NCBI GenBank assembly: GCA_033439795.1
Contig: JAUTDP010000005.1
Location: 1,703,001-1,767,000 of the forward strand
Length of the DNA stretch: 64,000 bases
DNA from: Sordaria brevicollis
Lineage: Eukaryota; Ascomycota; Sordariomycetes; Sordariales; Sordariaceae
Direction of reading: 5' to 3'
Below the pieces are notes generated by a model. It was not told where the DNA came from and made no database searches. It worked only from the letters and a program-made list of their open reading frames with translations. This document shows positions 34,035-46,700 of the stretch, piece after piece (the stretch's first letter is position 1; each line of letters begins with the position of its first letter). Both the position numbers and the translations under genes were made by a program.

Positions 34035-36076
34035 GCTCTTTGACGGTGTGGCTATGTCCTCTGTGTACTCGGAAAAAAGGAATTGGTTGGCCGCTGGCGG
34101 CTGTGCGGAAGAAGCGAAAGATACGCCAAACTCGACGGGACAACGGGAAAGAGAAAAGGTCCGACGCCTGTGATGTCCGGTTCAGTGCAAGATGAGAGTG
34201 TGTGAGAGTAGAAAGATGGCAGTGCAAAAAGGAAAAGGGAAGACGTAAAGGCCTGTCCAGAGACCGTCTGACTCTTGTGTCTGTTCTGTGCTTGTAGACA
34301 AACTTGAACTGAGTGTCTGGTCTCTGTTGGTGTGTGGAATGGCTCTCAGACGACAGTTCGTTCACAGACGCAGACTGCGTTAGTTCAGGACAGTGGAATG
34401 CGTCTGAGCAGATATATAAGGATTGGGGCGAGAAACCAAAGGGGTATGTAAAGACCGTTCAGTCCCGATGTGAGGGTGGGTGGGGAGTCCTGGTTGCTAA
34501 GCGGTTCGTTGGTTGCCCAGACTGTCGAGGTATGTTCTTGCTTTTTGGAAGCGGGGAACTGATAATAAATTATGTGAGATCCAATCTTGCAACTGAAGAA
34601 CGAAAATTCTTTCGGAAAGAAAAAGATCGTTCTGCCTGTCGATCCGGCTTCTGCTGACTTGTATATCCAGTCCAGATACCTACGGCTTTCCCGTCCCTGG
34701 CTTGTCATCCCCGGTCATGATCTCAGCGTTATTGAGGCTGGCTTGACTGGCTCTGCCTCCAGCAGATAGGGCTTCTCTGTTGTCGTCTCATTGTGGCTAA
34801 CAGTATGATGAGCAATGAGTTAACGGTACATTTCTTACCATTTCCTTCGTTACCCTCGACGAAAGGGAGACAACGGTGATGAGTGAAGATCGGCATCATC
34901 ATTTCTTCAGTGGGAGCAATAGTCTGTAAGGGGATGAGGGTGGTGTGGCTCCGCTGGACCTTCTCCTTCCAACTTTTTGCAAGCCTTCCCCAATCTTGCG
35001 TCAAACCAAGAGAGCCAGAGACTTGGAGACATGGCTAAGGAGGTTGCGAGATGTGTGTACTTGTCGTTGCTTATGGCAACCGTTGTCATTGCATGTAAGC
35101 CAGCTGCCGGGACATGTAGTTTGATGCTGGAAGGGTGTCCACTTGAGGCTGCGAGCCGTCATCCGCGTGCGAATCGACAAGAGGCTAGCACCAGGTCCCT
35201 TGGCAGGCCGACCAGTGTCTCCGATGGTTTGCGGAAAGGTAATCGAAGGTTGTATAAAGTGGCAACGGCCATGACCTGATCCTCTCTGAGCCTCAGTCCA
35301 TATGGTATCAAAGTGGCCAGACTTGATCGAGTCCCATGGTCGAAAAATGATAGAAAAGGCCAAGGCCGCCTTCCCGTCGAAGGCTCAGAATGTTGGTCAC
35401 CCCCGGAGATGATCGACAGAATTCGGGACCGCACGAGGTCCAAGCGGCTCCGACGTACGTTGCTGCAAGCTCTAAGTTGGAGGGCATAGAACAGGGACGA
35501 TGATGTTATGGTGTGTAATTCGACAAGTGACCGAGTGACCGCCTCAAGTCATGCGTCGAGGCTAGAGGTTGAGGTGCATATTGTTGAAAGGTCAGCCCTC
35601 TCGACCCCTTGCTGTTGCCAAGTCAAGGTTGGCGGGACTGAAGATATTCTTGCAAGGCGTTGGGACGGTCGTGAAGTTGATCACAATCAATAGCTTGGGT
35701 TATGGCGGCCGCCATCCCGTTGAAGCCGTGGGGATGTCCGACACCGTTCGATGTTGTAAGTCTGGAAGTGTCGATCTTTAGTATCTGTAGATGATTTTCC
35801 CACGTTGCGTGCAATTGCGTCGATTTGAGAACGTGAGAGTAAGATCCCTTGGGACGATAGACCGGACTATGTGTCCAGGATGCCGGTAGTGGAACAGAAG
35901 ACCTCTCATTGGGCCCTCAAAGTCAGTAGCATCGACGGCGTGAAGCGTTTAAAGTTTTATCTGCACCTAAATGAATGAGAGGGTTGGAACGACATGCGCA
36001 AAATATGTCAACGTGAAGATCCTGGTCCTCGATATTGGCGTCAAGATGGGAAATGCACTCTGAGATGTGCTGCCCT

Positions 36077-36495
36077 CTGCAAATGTCAATCCTGCGACCC
36101 TTCCCGCGTTAGTGTAGGCACCAAAGCGAAGTGTAGGTATCAAGAAGCAGATGGACGAGGCCGGACATCAACGATGAGATCAACGGTTTCAACGTCGAAT
36201 CGTTCTCCGTTCCAAGGAAGCAAAGAACCCGGCAGACCGCACAGCTTCTATCCAATTATCTTGACGCCATGAAACATCCCAACCAAGCTGGGTTCTGGTT
36301 TCTGCAAATGTCAACACCGCGAACCCTACCCGCGTTAGCCACGTTCAAACGAGGATAGACAATCCTGACCGTCAAGGATGAGATCGATATCAAATCGCCC
36401 TCCATCCCAAAGAAGCAAAAAAAGAACCCGGTAAACCAAAGCTTCCATCCAACCGTTTGACGTCGTGGAACCTCCAGTCTGGACCAACCAAGCTG
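36077..36495 (+). repeat. diverged tandem duplication, two copies of about 200 bp
   Basis: Copy 1 (36077-36290) and copy 2 (36302-36495) both start CTGCAAATGTCAA, share a CCCGCGTTAG block 25 bases later, GATGAGATC in the middle, AAGAACCCGG, and end CCAACCAAGCTG. Identity is moderate with small gaps. No protein is encoded across it. Differences are not confined to C-to-T or G-to-A, so RIP is not the only source of divergence. Confidence 0.75.
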
Positions 36496-37230
36496 AAACG
36501 ATAATAACTTTCCGAAATAAGCAACGATAGGGAATGAAAAGAACGCGGAAAGAAAATATTCAAGGACGGATCCTATCAGCGGCTGATCGCGTTGTTGCCT
36601 CCATCACTTTGTGGCGGCCGTTGGGGCGGCATGGCCTCCGCGGATTGAGTGCCGTGCCATGTCGGTCAAGGCAAGGGAGGGAGGGTATCATCCCCGAAGC
36701 GTGCATGCGGGATCCACTTGGCCCGCGACCCTCTCCGTAACCCGTATGCCGGGCGGTCGGTCTTCGGTCCCGGAGATGATGCCTGACGGTGGCTTGACTG
36801 GCATCCCCATCAACGTCAAACGTGGTTGTAAACCTGGTTGAGCAGATAGGAGTCGGCCGCCAACAATCTGTTCAAAGTCCTGGATTGGCCCGATAAACGC
36901 TGATGTATGATGCTGATCAACCGAACTTCGGTCCCGGTGAACCCGGTTCTTCGACGTTAGTGACCGTGTGAAAGGCCTGTTTATCACCGTTAGCGTCGCC
37001 AAAACAAGAAAACGTATCACAAACACCAAAAAAAGACCATCAGCCCAATTTGCTTGAACTTTTTTTCTCATTCATGCAGACCGTCGTACTCCAAAAAAGA
37101 TCCAGTCCAGTCCTCTTTCTCCAATCCTTCCTTCCCAACGCCGTTTTCCTTCTCTCTTTCTTCTCTTCTATCCGTTTCGTCATCAAGCATGATGTCGGTC
37201 ACGCTGCGAGGGTCCGACCGCAAGCAGTGC

Positions 37231-37270
37231 TGCTTCTGCCTGCTTCTGCCTGCTTCTGCCTGCTTCTGCT
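37231..37270 (+). repeat. TGCTTCTGCC decamer array
   Basis: Four adjacent copies of the decamer TGCTTCTGCC, the last ending in T, followed by a degenerate TTCTTCTTGC. A simple slippage-prone array in non-coding sequence. Confidence 0.85.
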
Positions 37271-37656
37271 TCTTCTTGCTGCAAACTTCTGCGTATGTAA
37301 AAGCATGGTGCAAGTTGCCTTGCAAGTGTCAAAGCGAAAATGCATTGCAAGGTGTGCTGAGCCCAGCTGAGTTGCTTGCTGTATTGCTACTCCACCGGGA
37401 CCGAATTCTTCTCCACGCCTCAAGAATGTGGTTGTCGAGACATCGCATCGCATCCACGAATTCGATGGCTGTTGGCTGGGGTAGTTCATCGGTCGGGCAA
37501 CTTTGTGGTCTTCCTCGTCGTCGCGTTGATTTTTGAACAGGAACCGGCTGCTTTCTTTTCCACTTGGGTATATAAACTTTCTTCTTCCTCGTCCAACATC
37601 GATATGCTTCTCTAAATCGCGCCTCCAACCTCAGTATTCGCTCATCGCGCACAAAT

Positions 37657-40082
37657 TTACATACTAGAAATCGTAATCGTCAGCTTCCATCTTCAACCCT
37701 TCCATCAAACCAATGCAGAAATCAGTCAGGGGCAAAACAGTAACGTAACATACCGATCGACAGGGGTCAAGCCAATAAGACGCATGCCGTTGGCAAGAAC
37801 GGTCTGCACAGCAGTGTACAGGGCGAGACGGGCCTTCATCAACTCGGGCTCGCTACCGACGACCTGGAGCTGGTCGTAGGAGCTGCTCAGGGCGTGCGTC
37901 AACTTGAACAGGTAGGTGAGGACGGTGGTGGGCTCGAGGGTCTTGAGCGTGTTCTTGACGACATCGGGCCAGCCGGCCATGTGGCGGCACAGGTTGATGG
38001 CGCTGGTCTCGGTAAGGAGGGACAGGTCGGCCTTGGCGAGCTCCTCGTCCGACACGCCTGCCTTGCGCCTGATGGAGTTGAGGCGGGCGTGGGCGTACTG
38101 CAGGTACGGGCCGGTATCACCCTCGAACGAGGTCATGGTCTCCATGTTGAAGGTGTAGTTGTTGATCCTGTGATGGTGATGACGTTAGCTCATTTTCTGT
38201 CTCTGTATAAGATGACGAGAATCCTCCTTACCTCTTGCCAGACATGTCCTGGACCATGACAGACGAGATACCGAGAACGTCGGCGGTGGCCAAGGGGTCC
38301 TCGATCTGAGAGTACTTGTTCTCGTTCTTCTTCATGACCTCGTGCATCTTGTCGGCAACGTCACGGAGAATGTCGTCAAGGAACTTGACGGTACCCTTGC
38401 GGGTGGACATGCCAAGGACGAGACCGAAGTTGATGTGCTGGCACTTGTCGGCAATGTCCTTGAAGCCGAGGAGCTCGATGATCTTGAAGAGCTGCCTCAA
38501 GTGGAGGTCCTGGGCGGAGGCGACGACGTAGATCATCTTGTCGAAGTGGTACTTCTCGTGACGGCCGAGGAGCTCGGAGATATCACGGGTGAGGTAGAGG
38601 GCAGTGCCGTCCCTCTTGCGGACGAGAGGCTTCTCGAGACGCTTGCCCTCCTTGCCGGGGATGAGCTCGGAGAAGTCGATGAGCTGGGCGCCCTTGTCCT
38701 CCTTGCAGATCTTCTTCTCCTCCATGAGCTTGCCGACCTCGTTCATGGCCTCTTCGGTGACCTGGGACTCGCCGGAGTACTCGTCGAAGTGGATGTTGAG
38801 GCGGGCGTAGGTGTCCTTGTAGCGGACAATGGAGAGGTCACGGAAGCGCTTCCACATGGCGAGGGCGTCGGCGTCGCGGTCGGTCATCTTCTTGAAGTAG
38901 CGGCGGGCCTGCTCGTCCAAGCTGTTGGCCTCGAGGGCAGAAACGTCCTCGCCAGCCTCCTTGCGCTTGGTAAGCTCCTCCTTCTCGGCGGTCATCTCGG
39001 TGTTGATGCGGACGTAGAGCTGGAAGAGGTGGTTGATGGGGTCCTTCTGGAGGGCCTCTTCGTCGCCGTACTTCTCGTAAGCAAGGGCCAAAAGACCGTA
39101 CTGCTTACCCCAGTCACCGAGGTAGTTGATGCGGATGACATCCCAGCCAGCACCGGAGTAGAGGTTGGAGAGGAAACCACCGATGATGGTGGAACGGAGA
39201 TGGCCGGCGTGGAAAGGCTTGGCAATGTTGGGGGAGGAGAACTCGACGATGATGCGCTTCTGGCCCTTGCTGGGGTCCTTGGGGTCCTTGAGACCGTCGT
39301 TCTTGTTGAAACCGTACTCGGCGCCCTTGCCGTGGACAAGGGGAATGACGGCGTTGACGAGGGGAGAGGCTTTGAGGAAGAAGCTCATGTGGACCTGGCT
39401 GACGGTGGGCTTGGAGAAGAGGGGGTCGGTGTCGGGGAACTGGTTGAAGCACACGTTGTTAGCTGCTGTCGCAAAGCATCTCCAGAACTATCGCATCGCA
39501 TCGCATGTCTGTATGTACCTTGGCAGCCCACTCCTGGGCGAGCTCATCTGGCTTCTTGCCCTTAACCCTGAGAGCAGGGACGGGGAGAGCCATGTCACCC
39601 TTCTCGAGACCGGAAGTCCATCCGAGCTGGGGGTAGATGAGGGCAGCGTCGACGCCGGTGACCTCGGAGAGAACAGTGGACAGGTGGGCGCGGTAGAGGT
39701 CCATGATGTTGAGGTCCGGGTAGGTGTCGGGGAACTTGGCCTTGACGGCGTCGAGGCTGAGGCCATCGACCTGCTTGACCAACTGGTCAATGGGAGCGGC
39801 GGTGGTCATGTTGGCGTATGTGCGGCGTCCTGCGCGACTGAGGAGGAATGTTGACGACCGTCCGGGTTGTAATGTTGAAAGACTGGCGGCGATGGTGGTG
39901 TAAGAGGAAGCGTTTTTGGTGGAGGAGGGGCAGTTCTTGCGGTACAAGTGGGGGCGGCCCGAGCAAACAAAGCTGGAAGAGTATGTCCTAGCAAAGAAAG
40001 AGGCCGATTTTACTGCTGATGACTTGGGACAATTGGAGGCACGTAAAACACCGCGCGAAAAGAGTGCTTGACAAGCCGTCAT
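37657..40082 (-). CDS. arginyl-tRNA synthetase, dual mitochondrial/cytosolic
   Basis: Model: exons 40082-39519, 39439-38232, 38167-37754 and 37663-37657, giving 730 aa from the first ATG. A second in-frame ATG at 39809 gives a 639-aa form. The 91 residues between them are rich in Arg/Ser/Ala with almost no acid residues, like a mitochondrial presequence, so one gene probably serves both compartments. The core shows a class I fold: the HAGH signature at 265-268 in PNIAKPFHAGHLRST, INYLGDWGKQYGLLALAY, and the C-terminal anticodon-binding helical domain with NYTFNMETMTSFEGDTGPYLQYAHARL. The last intron (37753-37664, 90 nt, with CTGAC and CTAG) leaves a 7-nt exon that completes Arg and adds Met-stop. 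This restores the ...GLTPVDRM ending conserved in fungal and yeast enzymes; reading through the intron would end in an unrelated tail. Confidence 0.93.
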
Positions 40083-40726
40083 GGGCAATAATTATCCTTT
40101 TAGATCACAAGTCCTGATCCCATGTATTACAACCATCCAATTGGGGGCATGTGAGTCGCTCTCTACAAGGCTGTAAGCTGCGAACTTTTAGTGACTCAAA
40201 ATTTCTTTTCCGGATGCGCCCATCCAAAATCTCAGTCCCGGTTACGCACGGCTCACACTAAACTGTTAGGGCAAGATTGTCCAATGAGACGGCCGGATGG
40301 TGTTCGCTTAGGAGAGAGGAGGGCCGTGCAGACATAAGCAGATAGGTCTCGGTCTAGGCAATTCTCTCCACGCGGGTAGGGCCACGCTAGAATCCCGCTG
40401 CGGGGCAGTGACAGCTCCGGGCCCAAGGATGTTGACTTGACCATCGAGGTTCTCAAGTCATCATCTTCCATTCTTTTATCGCTTCCATCGGACTTGGATG
40501 CGCACGATGACTCTGAAGTCCTCAAAGTGGCAATGTCGGGTCCATACAACCAGTAGCCCCGTTTTTCACGATCAGCTTGTAAATCAAGAGACCAAGGCCA
40601 CATGCTCTTCCCTTGGCCAGTCACCAGTCACTCATCATTGAAGTCATTGCTGTCTTCATCATCATTCTCATTCATTCCCTTCTTTTCCTACAATTCACAA
40701 ACATGAAGTACCCCTTGACGGAAAGA
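40083..40726. other. intergenic region, ArgRS promoter / ferric reductase 3' end
   Basis: 644 bases between two genes on the same strand. It holds the ArgRS promoter and the 3' UTR of the ferric reductase. No gene or repeat was seen. Confidence 0.45.
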
Positions 40727-42734
40727 TTAAAAAGAATACTCCTCAACAAACAACCCAATCCCCTGCGCCCCCGTCCCCTTATGCACCGCCCTCTCATCCG
40801 CCAACGCCGCCACACAATTTCGGACCCTCGCAACCAGACTCGGTCCTCCGCACACCACCACTTTTGTCTCGCCTCCCGTGGCCTCTACCGGTCCCCTTAT
40901 AAAGGCTGCAATATCCGGTCGAGTGGTGGAGTGATGGACATGTGAGTCAGTACTAGATTCGCTAAGCGGTCGACGGTGGGTAAGTGTCTCTTCTATGTCC
41001 TTTCCGCCGACTGTTGTCGTGGTGGTGGTCCCCGTGGTACCAGTAGAAGTGTTGTTGGATGATCTCTTCTCGGGGTCTCGACGTTCTGTAGCAGCAGGGC
41101 CGGTTGAGGAGGATCTTGATGAGGACTTGCCCTCAGTCCTGTCCCTGGTGGTTGGTAGAATGGAAGTTGGTGGAAGGTCTGGCCTACCGCTGCGTGTGAT
41201 GGCGACGTGTACCAGCAACTCCACACCCACCTCCTTGGCTTTGTCCAAAAACTCGTGGAGGCGCTTGACGTAAAAGTCTATTTCTTCTCCTTGCTTGGTG
41301 GTCAAGAGGAAATCGATCCGCTTGATGCAATTCGTGTTGGCATTCGCCAGCAGGTCTTCGAGGATGGGTAGAGTAAACGAAGCACCCGTGGACGCAGAAA
41401 TAAGGATGACGGTTTCGTAAATGTCGAGACGGGGCGGCATGCCGTAGGGTCCTGACACAAAGACGGTGTAGTTACCCTTTTTGCCCTCGGCGTGATCCTT
41501 CAGGGCGCGTTCGTGAAGGCGCTTGGAGAACCCGCCGTGTTTGCGCACGACGAGCTGGATGCTGTTGCAGATACACGTCTCCGGGAGCTGATGCGCGCAA
41601 GCAATGGTGTACGGATGGGCTTCCATGGGTCCGATGGCGGGTAGCCAGAGGTAAAGATGCTGTCCGGCCTTCCACCTGAAGTGGACGTCCTTGATGTTGA
41701 TGACGGTGATTGAGTCGCCGACGGCTCTGATCTGGGCAAAGTGACCGATTCGCTGTCCTCCCTTGCACTTGGATCTGTTGGGCCTGAACTTGACGTTCTG
41801 CCATACCAACAAGATCGTCCGGCAAGCTCTGTCGAAGCAAAGCGCTCCGATCGAAAACCATACATTCCACCTCGCTTCCTTTGGAATATGCCGGTACACC
41901 AACCAGATAAACAAGATGGCGCTGACCAAGTGCTGAAGCACAAAAAACTCATACCCCAACCTCCTCAACGGCGCAAACCCGGCAATCAGCGACCACCCCA
42001 AAATCGCCCACGCGCCAAACCCATACTTCACCGTCGTCATCATCTTCATCTGATAATCCACGATATCGGCCCGCTGCCACTCGGTAAAGAAATACCAACC
42101 ATGTACGGCTCCGGTGACGAACATGGTTCTGCCCACCCAGCGATGCAACCAGTTTAGTCGTTCATGACTGGTTCCGACGATGAGCCCGATGATGCTGCAT
42201 TTCGAGGCGAGTAGGTACAACAGGGGCATCTGCATGATGGTGATCCAGGCGTTGCGGAACCCGAGGCGTTCCCAGAAGAAGGCGTCGTGCTTGATGGCGT
42301 TGGCGGTCATCATGGAGATGATAATGGCCCAGTAGACAAGAAGGGTGATTACTCGCCCCAGTGGGGGAGGGGTCATCCAGGAGAACCATGTTGAGGGGAC
42401 GTAAAGTTGGGGGTAGCTGGATTCGCGGATGAGAGCGGTTATTGTGGCCCATATTTCGAGGAACTGGTTGGAGGGTTTGGTTGGGTATTGGACCGAGTTG
42501 GCGAAGCGTTTTTGGAGTCTTGTTAAAGGGTTAGTATATGCTGAGTTGAGAAGGGGTAAGAGCAACATACCGTGATCGCGCCTTGTAGAGATTGACTAGT
42601 CGCAATAGTGCCATGAATCCTACCACGGCGACGATGATGTACCAAAAGTCATGGGATAGTCCCATGTTTGTTGTTTGGAAGCTTGCCGGGCCTCCCATGT
42701 GGTGGCCCTCGTGTCTACGCTCCATCTTTTCCAT
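40727..42734 (-). CDS. ferric-chelate reductase (FRE family, flavocytochrome b)
   Basis: Model: exon 1 42734-42571, intron 42570-42519 (52 nt, GTATGT with ACTAAC, acceptor AAG), exon 2 42518-40727, giving 651 aa. The protein moves electrons from cytosolic NADPH through FAD and two haems across the plasma membrane to reduce ferric chelates. The ferric-reductase transmembrane domain contains paired haem ligands H180/H194 and H251/H265, each pair 14 residues apart. FAD binding is seen in AGQHLYLWLPAIGPMEAHPYTIA. NADPH binding is seen in FVSGPYGMPP and VVVCGGPSLVARVRN. A Ser/Thr/Arg-rich insertion (about residues 500-590) interrupts the NADPH domain before the last strand. No N-terminal signal peptide is obvious; the first segment is a membrane helix (FWYIIVAVVGFMALLRLV). 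The AAG acceptor is less usual but the frame and branch site support it. It is probably repressed by iron, which is not visible here. Confidence 0.92.
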
Positions 42735-43613
42735 CTTGATCGTTTGACTGCCAGACGCCAGCCGTTTTGTCGAATGCTCTTTCCCCCAACTGCCGTTCTC
42801 CTTTGTATTGAGTGGCTGTTCTCTGACAGATTTTCCAATCGCTGTATAACTAAGGTCTAGGGAGACTTTGGAAATGCGCTTCGTGGGTTCATGAGTGTTG
42901 TCTTTGCGCTACAGACAGATGATGACGGAGTTCCGGGACGAGTGTTATTTTGACAAGGTCGCTGAACAAACTAACAGCGTCCGGTGGATGACGAATACAA
43001 TACGATAGCGAAAATATTAAAGACGATGGGAGACCAACCAGCAGTATCGAAATACAAAGTTGAATCCAGAATAGGGAATGTCAGACTGTTCAGGTTGGAC
43101 AAGTATTTGTCAAAATGGATGTGGGGGCAGGCTGGGTCGCAGGTCCCTGAGTGATCTGTGGATGAGCAAGTTTCTTTCGGTAAGGTAAAGATTGAGAAAG
43201 GTCGTGCGCGGCCGGCAGCGTGGAGGGTGCGCCGCACCGGCAATACCAAGAAATTTGGAAGGCACTTGAACCCGGTGAGGTGGTGTTCTATGGATCATCC
43301 ATTTGTATTTTCCTCCTCGTCCAAGTTTTGGTGATAGTTGTTGTCCTCAATGTGAGAGAAGACGAAATGGTGAACTGCTCCGTTTCGCGCTTGTCCGAAG
43401 TGCTGCTCAGCTACCGAACCCAACGTCACATTCGGAGCCGCTTTTCGCCACGAAAGAGAGCAGCCAGGGCAGCCTAGACCTCCAGTTCAAAGTCGGTGTG
43501 AAAGAAGAAGCTGAGAAGCTGACAATGGGAATTCCAGAATAATGTAGCCCTTTGTGTTTGCCATCGGGATTCCGTCCGTCGCGTGCCTCGTGTCGGAATG
43601 TTTCTCGAATTCG
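42735..43613. other. ferric reductase promoter and left flank of the retrotransposon
   Basis: About 880 bases of normal composition with no convincing gene. It includes the ferric reductase promoter. The sequence stays unmutated up to the LTR boundary. Confidence 0.4.
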
Positions 43614-43618
43614 ATATG

Positions 43619-43790
43619 TATCACAATACTGGGTGGCCCACTCTAGGAGGACAGAGTGCACGTGACCATAACCGAGGTCTGGAGTCTGAGGGATTTTATA
43701 ATAACCAGAGATCTATACGTCTACAGAGTCTTATACAGTTACATACAATCAAACCTTCTTTATTACCCTAATATTACCGCTATTATTATA
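43619..43790 (+). repeat. 5' LTR of the copia element (mosaic)
   Basis: The first 80 bases keep CA/TG where the right LTR has TA. The last 92 bases show the reverse: TA here and CA/TG in the right LTR. The switch lies between 43686 and 43699. Confidence 0.92.
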
Positions 43791-46700
43791 ATTAAAAGTT
43801 TCACCGATTCGACCGAATTACGTTAATAATAATAATAATATTATCGTCGAAGATTAATAATATCTATTTCAATTCGCTAAAGGACTGGCCCGCTTAAGAA
43901 AATACTTTTATTTTCTAAATTTAAAACCTAAAGTTATAGGATTATATTAATCCTATAAACCGGTAACCTTAATTTATTAAACCCATCGAACTTAATATCG
44001 AAAATTATAGAGGCGAAAAACCCGAAGGAAAAACCGTAATTAAAAAAAAAGGCCCGCCTTAAAAAGCTTTCTATTACTACTATATATAGTAGTTTTTATT
44101 ATAAGTATAATTATCGCGACTATATAATTGAAAAAAACGATTAGCGTACCGATTTAAAGGCTATTATAAACCTCGGGGCTAAAAAAACCCAATTAAATTT
44201 ATAAATAATAAAAATTATTAAAAATTTATACCGCGAAATTAACTTCACTAAACGCTTTAAAATCTACGAATAATATAATAATTTTATTAAGGTAACGTAT
44301 TTTAATAATAAAAAAGCTAAGAAATTAATTAAAGCTTAATTAATCGCTATTTTATACCTTGGTTACGCTAATTGTAATTAAATAACCTAATCGTTCTAAT
44401 AGGAATAAATTATAGCCTTATATAAAGCGTATAAAATCCTTAAGGCTATAAATCCCGATATTTAATTTATTAAATTCTATTTCGCTATTAAAAGAAGTTT
44501 TTACTCTATTTAAGTAAATTCGTACTAATTATAATATAATAAAAAGGTTATAAAAAATAATTATATAAATATAGGATTCCGTACCGTTATTAAAGATTTT
44601 CGTAAAATAATAATAATAAATCCTATTTAAATAAAGGGCCGGCTAGCCCCCCTATTAAAAAGTACAATATTTGCGGCTACGTTAAGCGGAAAGCCTACTA
44701 CGGAGGACGCTTTTAATAACGATAATTAATACCCTAATACAAATATTAGAAAAGGACGGAAGGAAGTTATAACTTTAATAAATAATAATAATAGTAAAAA
44801 ACCCTCTTTTAAATTAATTAATAAGAGAAGAATTTCCTCCCTATCTTAGTAAGTATATAAAATCTACTATAGTATTTATAAACTTTATAATTAATAGGGT
44901 TATAACGTTTATAAATATTATTATATACGCTTTTAAATTATATTCGAAGGATAGATCGAAAATAAAGAAATTAAAAAGCGTATTTTAGCGAATATAGAGA
45001 AAGATAAAAAATTTAAAAATATTATTACTTAATTACGTAAATAAAAGGATAATAAATCTATTTAAAAGTAATTCTATAATCGTTTAATAAATAAAAGTAA
45101 TTTTTTAATACCTACGGATTCCTACGCCGTATACCCGCTAAAAGATTTTATAATTTTCGATTTAAGTATAATAATTTATATTTTTAATAAGGTTAATCGC
45201 TTTAAAGACTTTACCCCCGTAAATATTAATAATTACATATAGGTTGGGAATAATTAAATTATTATTAAAAGATACGGAAGTATTATTATTAAGGTTTAAA
45301 ATAATAATAGAATAAAGGAATTAATCCTCCCCAACGTTATATTAATATTAAATATAGCGTATGATTTTATTTCCTTAAAATAATTTAAGGATAATTATAT
45401 TTACTAGGATTATAAAAATAATTACCTTCGTTCTAACCTTACGAATTTATTAATTTATTATATTTATTCCGTATATAAATAATTTATTTTAAAATATATC
45501 CCCTTAATATTAAATAACGTTAACGAATTTTCTTTTATAATACGTACTTCTAATTATTTTTAATAGAAGCTATAAGAGGGCGAAACCCTTCGCTAATATC
45601 TTCGATTTAACTACCTAAAACTAAATACGTTCGTAAAATTTATTAAATAAATTTATAGGGTCCGTTTTAAAGGGCCGGATATAATATATTATAATCCGTA
45701 TATTTTAATTAAATTAAAGCGCTAAATACGTAGAAAACTTTATAATCACTTTAAAAGTTTAGGATTACAATTCGCTATCGATTTCTTCTCTTATATTAAA
45801 ATTAAAATACGAAGTAGGAAATATTTAAATTTAATAATAATTATAAATCGGTAATCTAAATATATTTAAATTTATTATTTAAATAATTGGGAAATTAATA
45901 TTATTTTAACTAATCTTTAGAACTTCTTTATAGGTTTGTAAATTTAATATAATATCATTCCTCGGGTAATCGAATATAATAATAAAATAATTAATAACTA
46001 TAAAATTATAGTTTAATTAACCTATTACGGTATATTTATCGAACCTTCCGCCCTTTATACGTAAACGTAAAATAGAAGTATAGAGCGTTTAAAGGGTATA
46101 ATTAATATAAAAATAATATTAATATATATTAATATAAATTTACCGGAAGTTTTATAATTAGAAATAATGTATATAATAATATATTTATATAATTTAACGC
46201 TTAAAGTAAAATATTATTAAAAATCCTTTAAAGAAAGGTTTAAAATTTATTTTAATTTTAAAGATAGTAAAATTCCTCTAACGGATCCCTCCCTAATAAT
46301 CGTATATTTAAAGGTCTATAGCTATAAAACCTTCGCTTTTATAATTAATACTATAAATAGCAAAAATAAAATTAAGAAATTTAAGGAGCGAACGTAAATT
46401 GGGTATTTAATTAGTTACTAATCTTCGAATTAATACCGGATTTAAAACCTATATATTAATTCAATTATTATAACGCGAAATATTATATTTAACGAAAATA
46501 AAATATTTACTAATAATATATAGAAGCTTTATAAATCTTTAAAGGTTTCTTTTAACGAATTAGCTATATAATTAAAAATTCTTTATAATATAAATACCGC
46601 TGAAATAAATATTCTCGAATTACCGCTAGCCCTCGAAGACCCGACGTTTAACTCTATTACCCTAGGCTTTCCGACCGACGCGAATAATACGATTAATACT

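Larger units (their letters stand above)
34035..37656. other. 3.6-kb intergenic region with a diverged tandem duplication
   Basis: No gene is supported between the P450 start and the ArgRS stop. It contains the P450 promoter, a diverged roughly 200-bp tandem duplication (36077-36495) and a decamer array (37231-37270). A TATATAA stretch lies at 34413-34419 on the plus strand. Open frames are short and without motifs. Confidence 0.45.

Noticed and set aside
38342..39565. 407-codon open frame on the plus strand
   Set aside because: It is antisense to the ArgRS exons, rich in Val/Leu/Glu as expected from the complement of biased codons, and has no family motif. It is a shadow of ArgRS.
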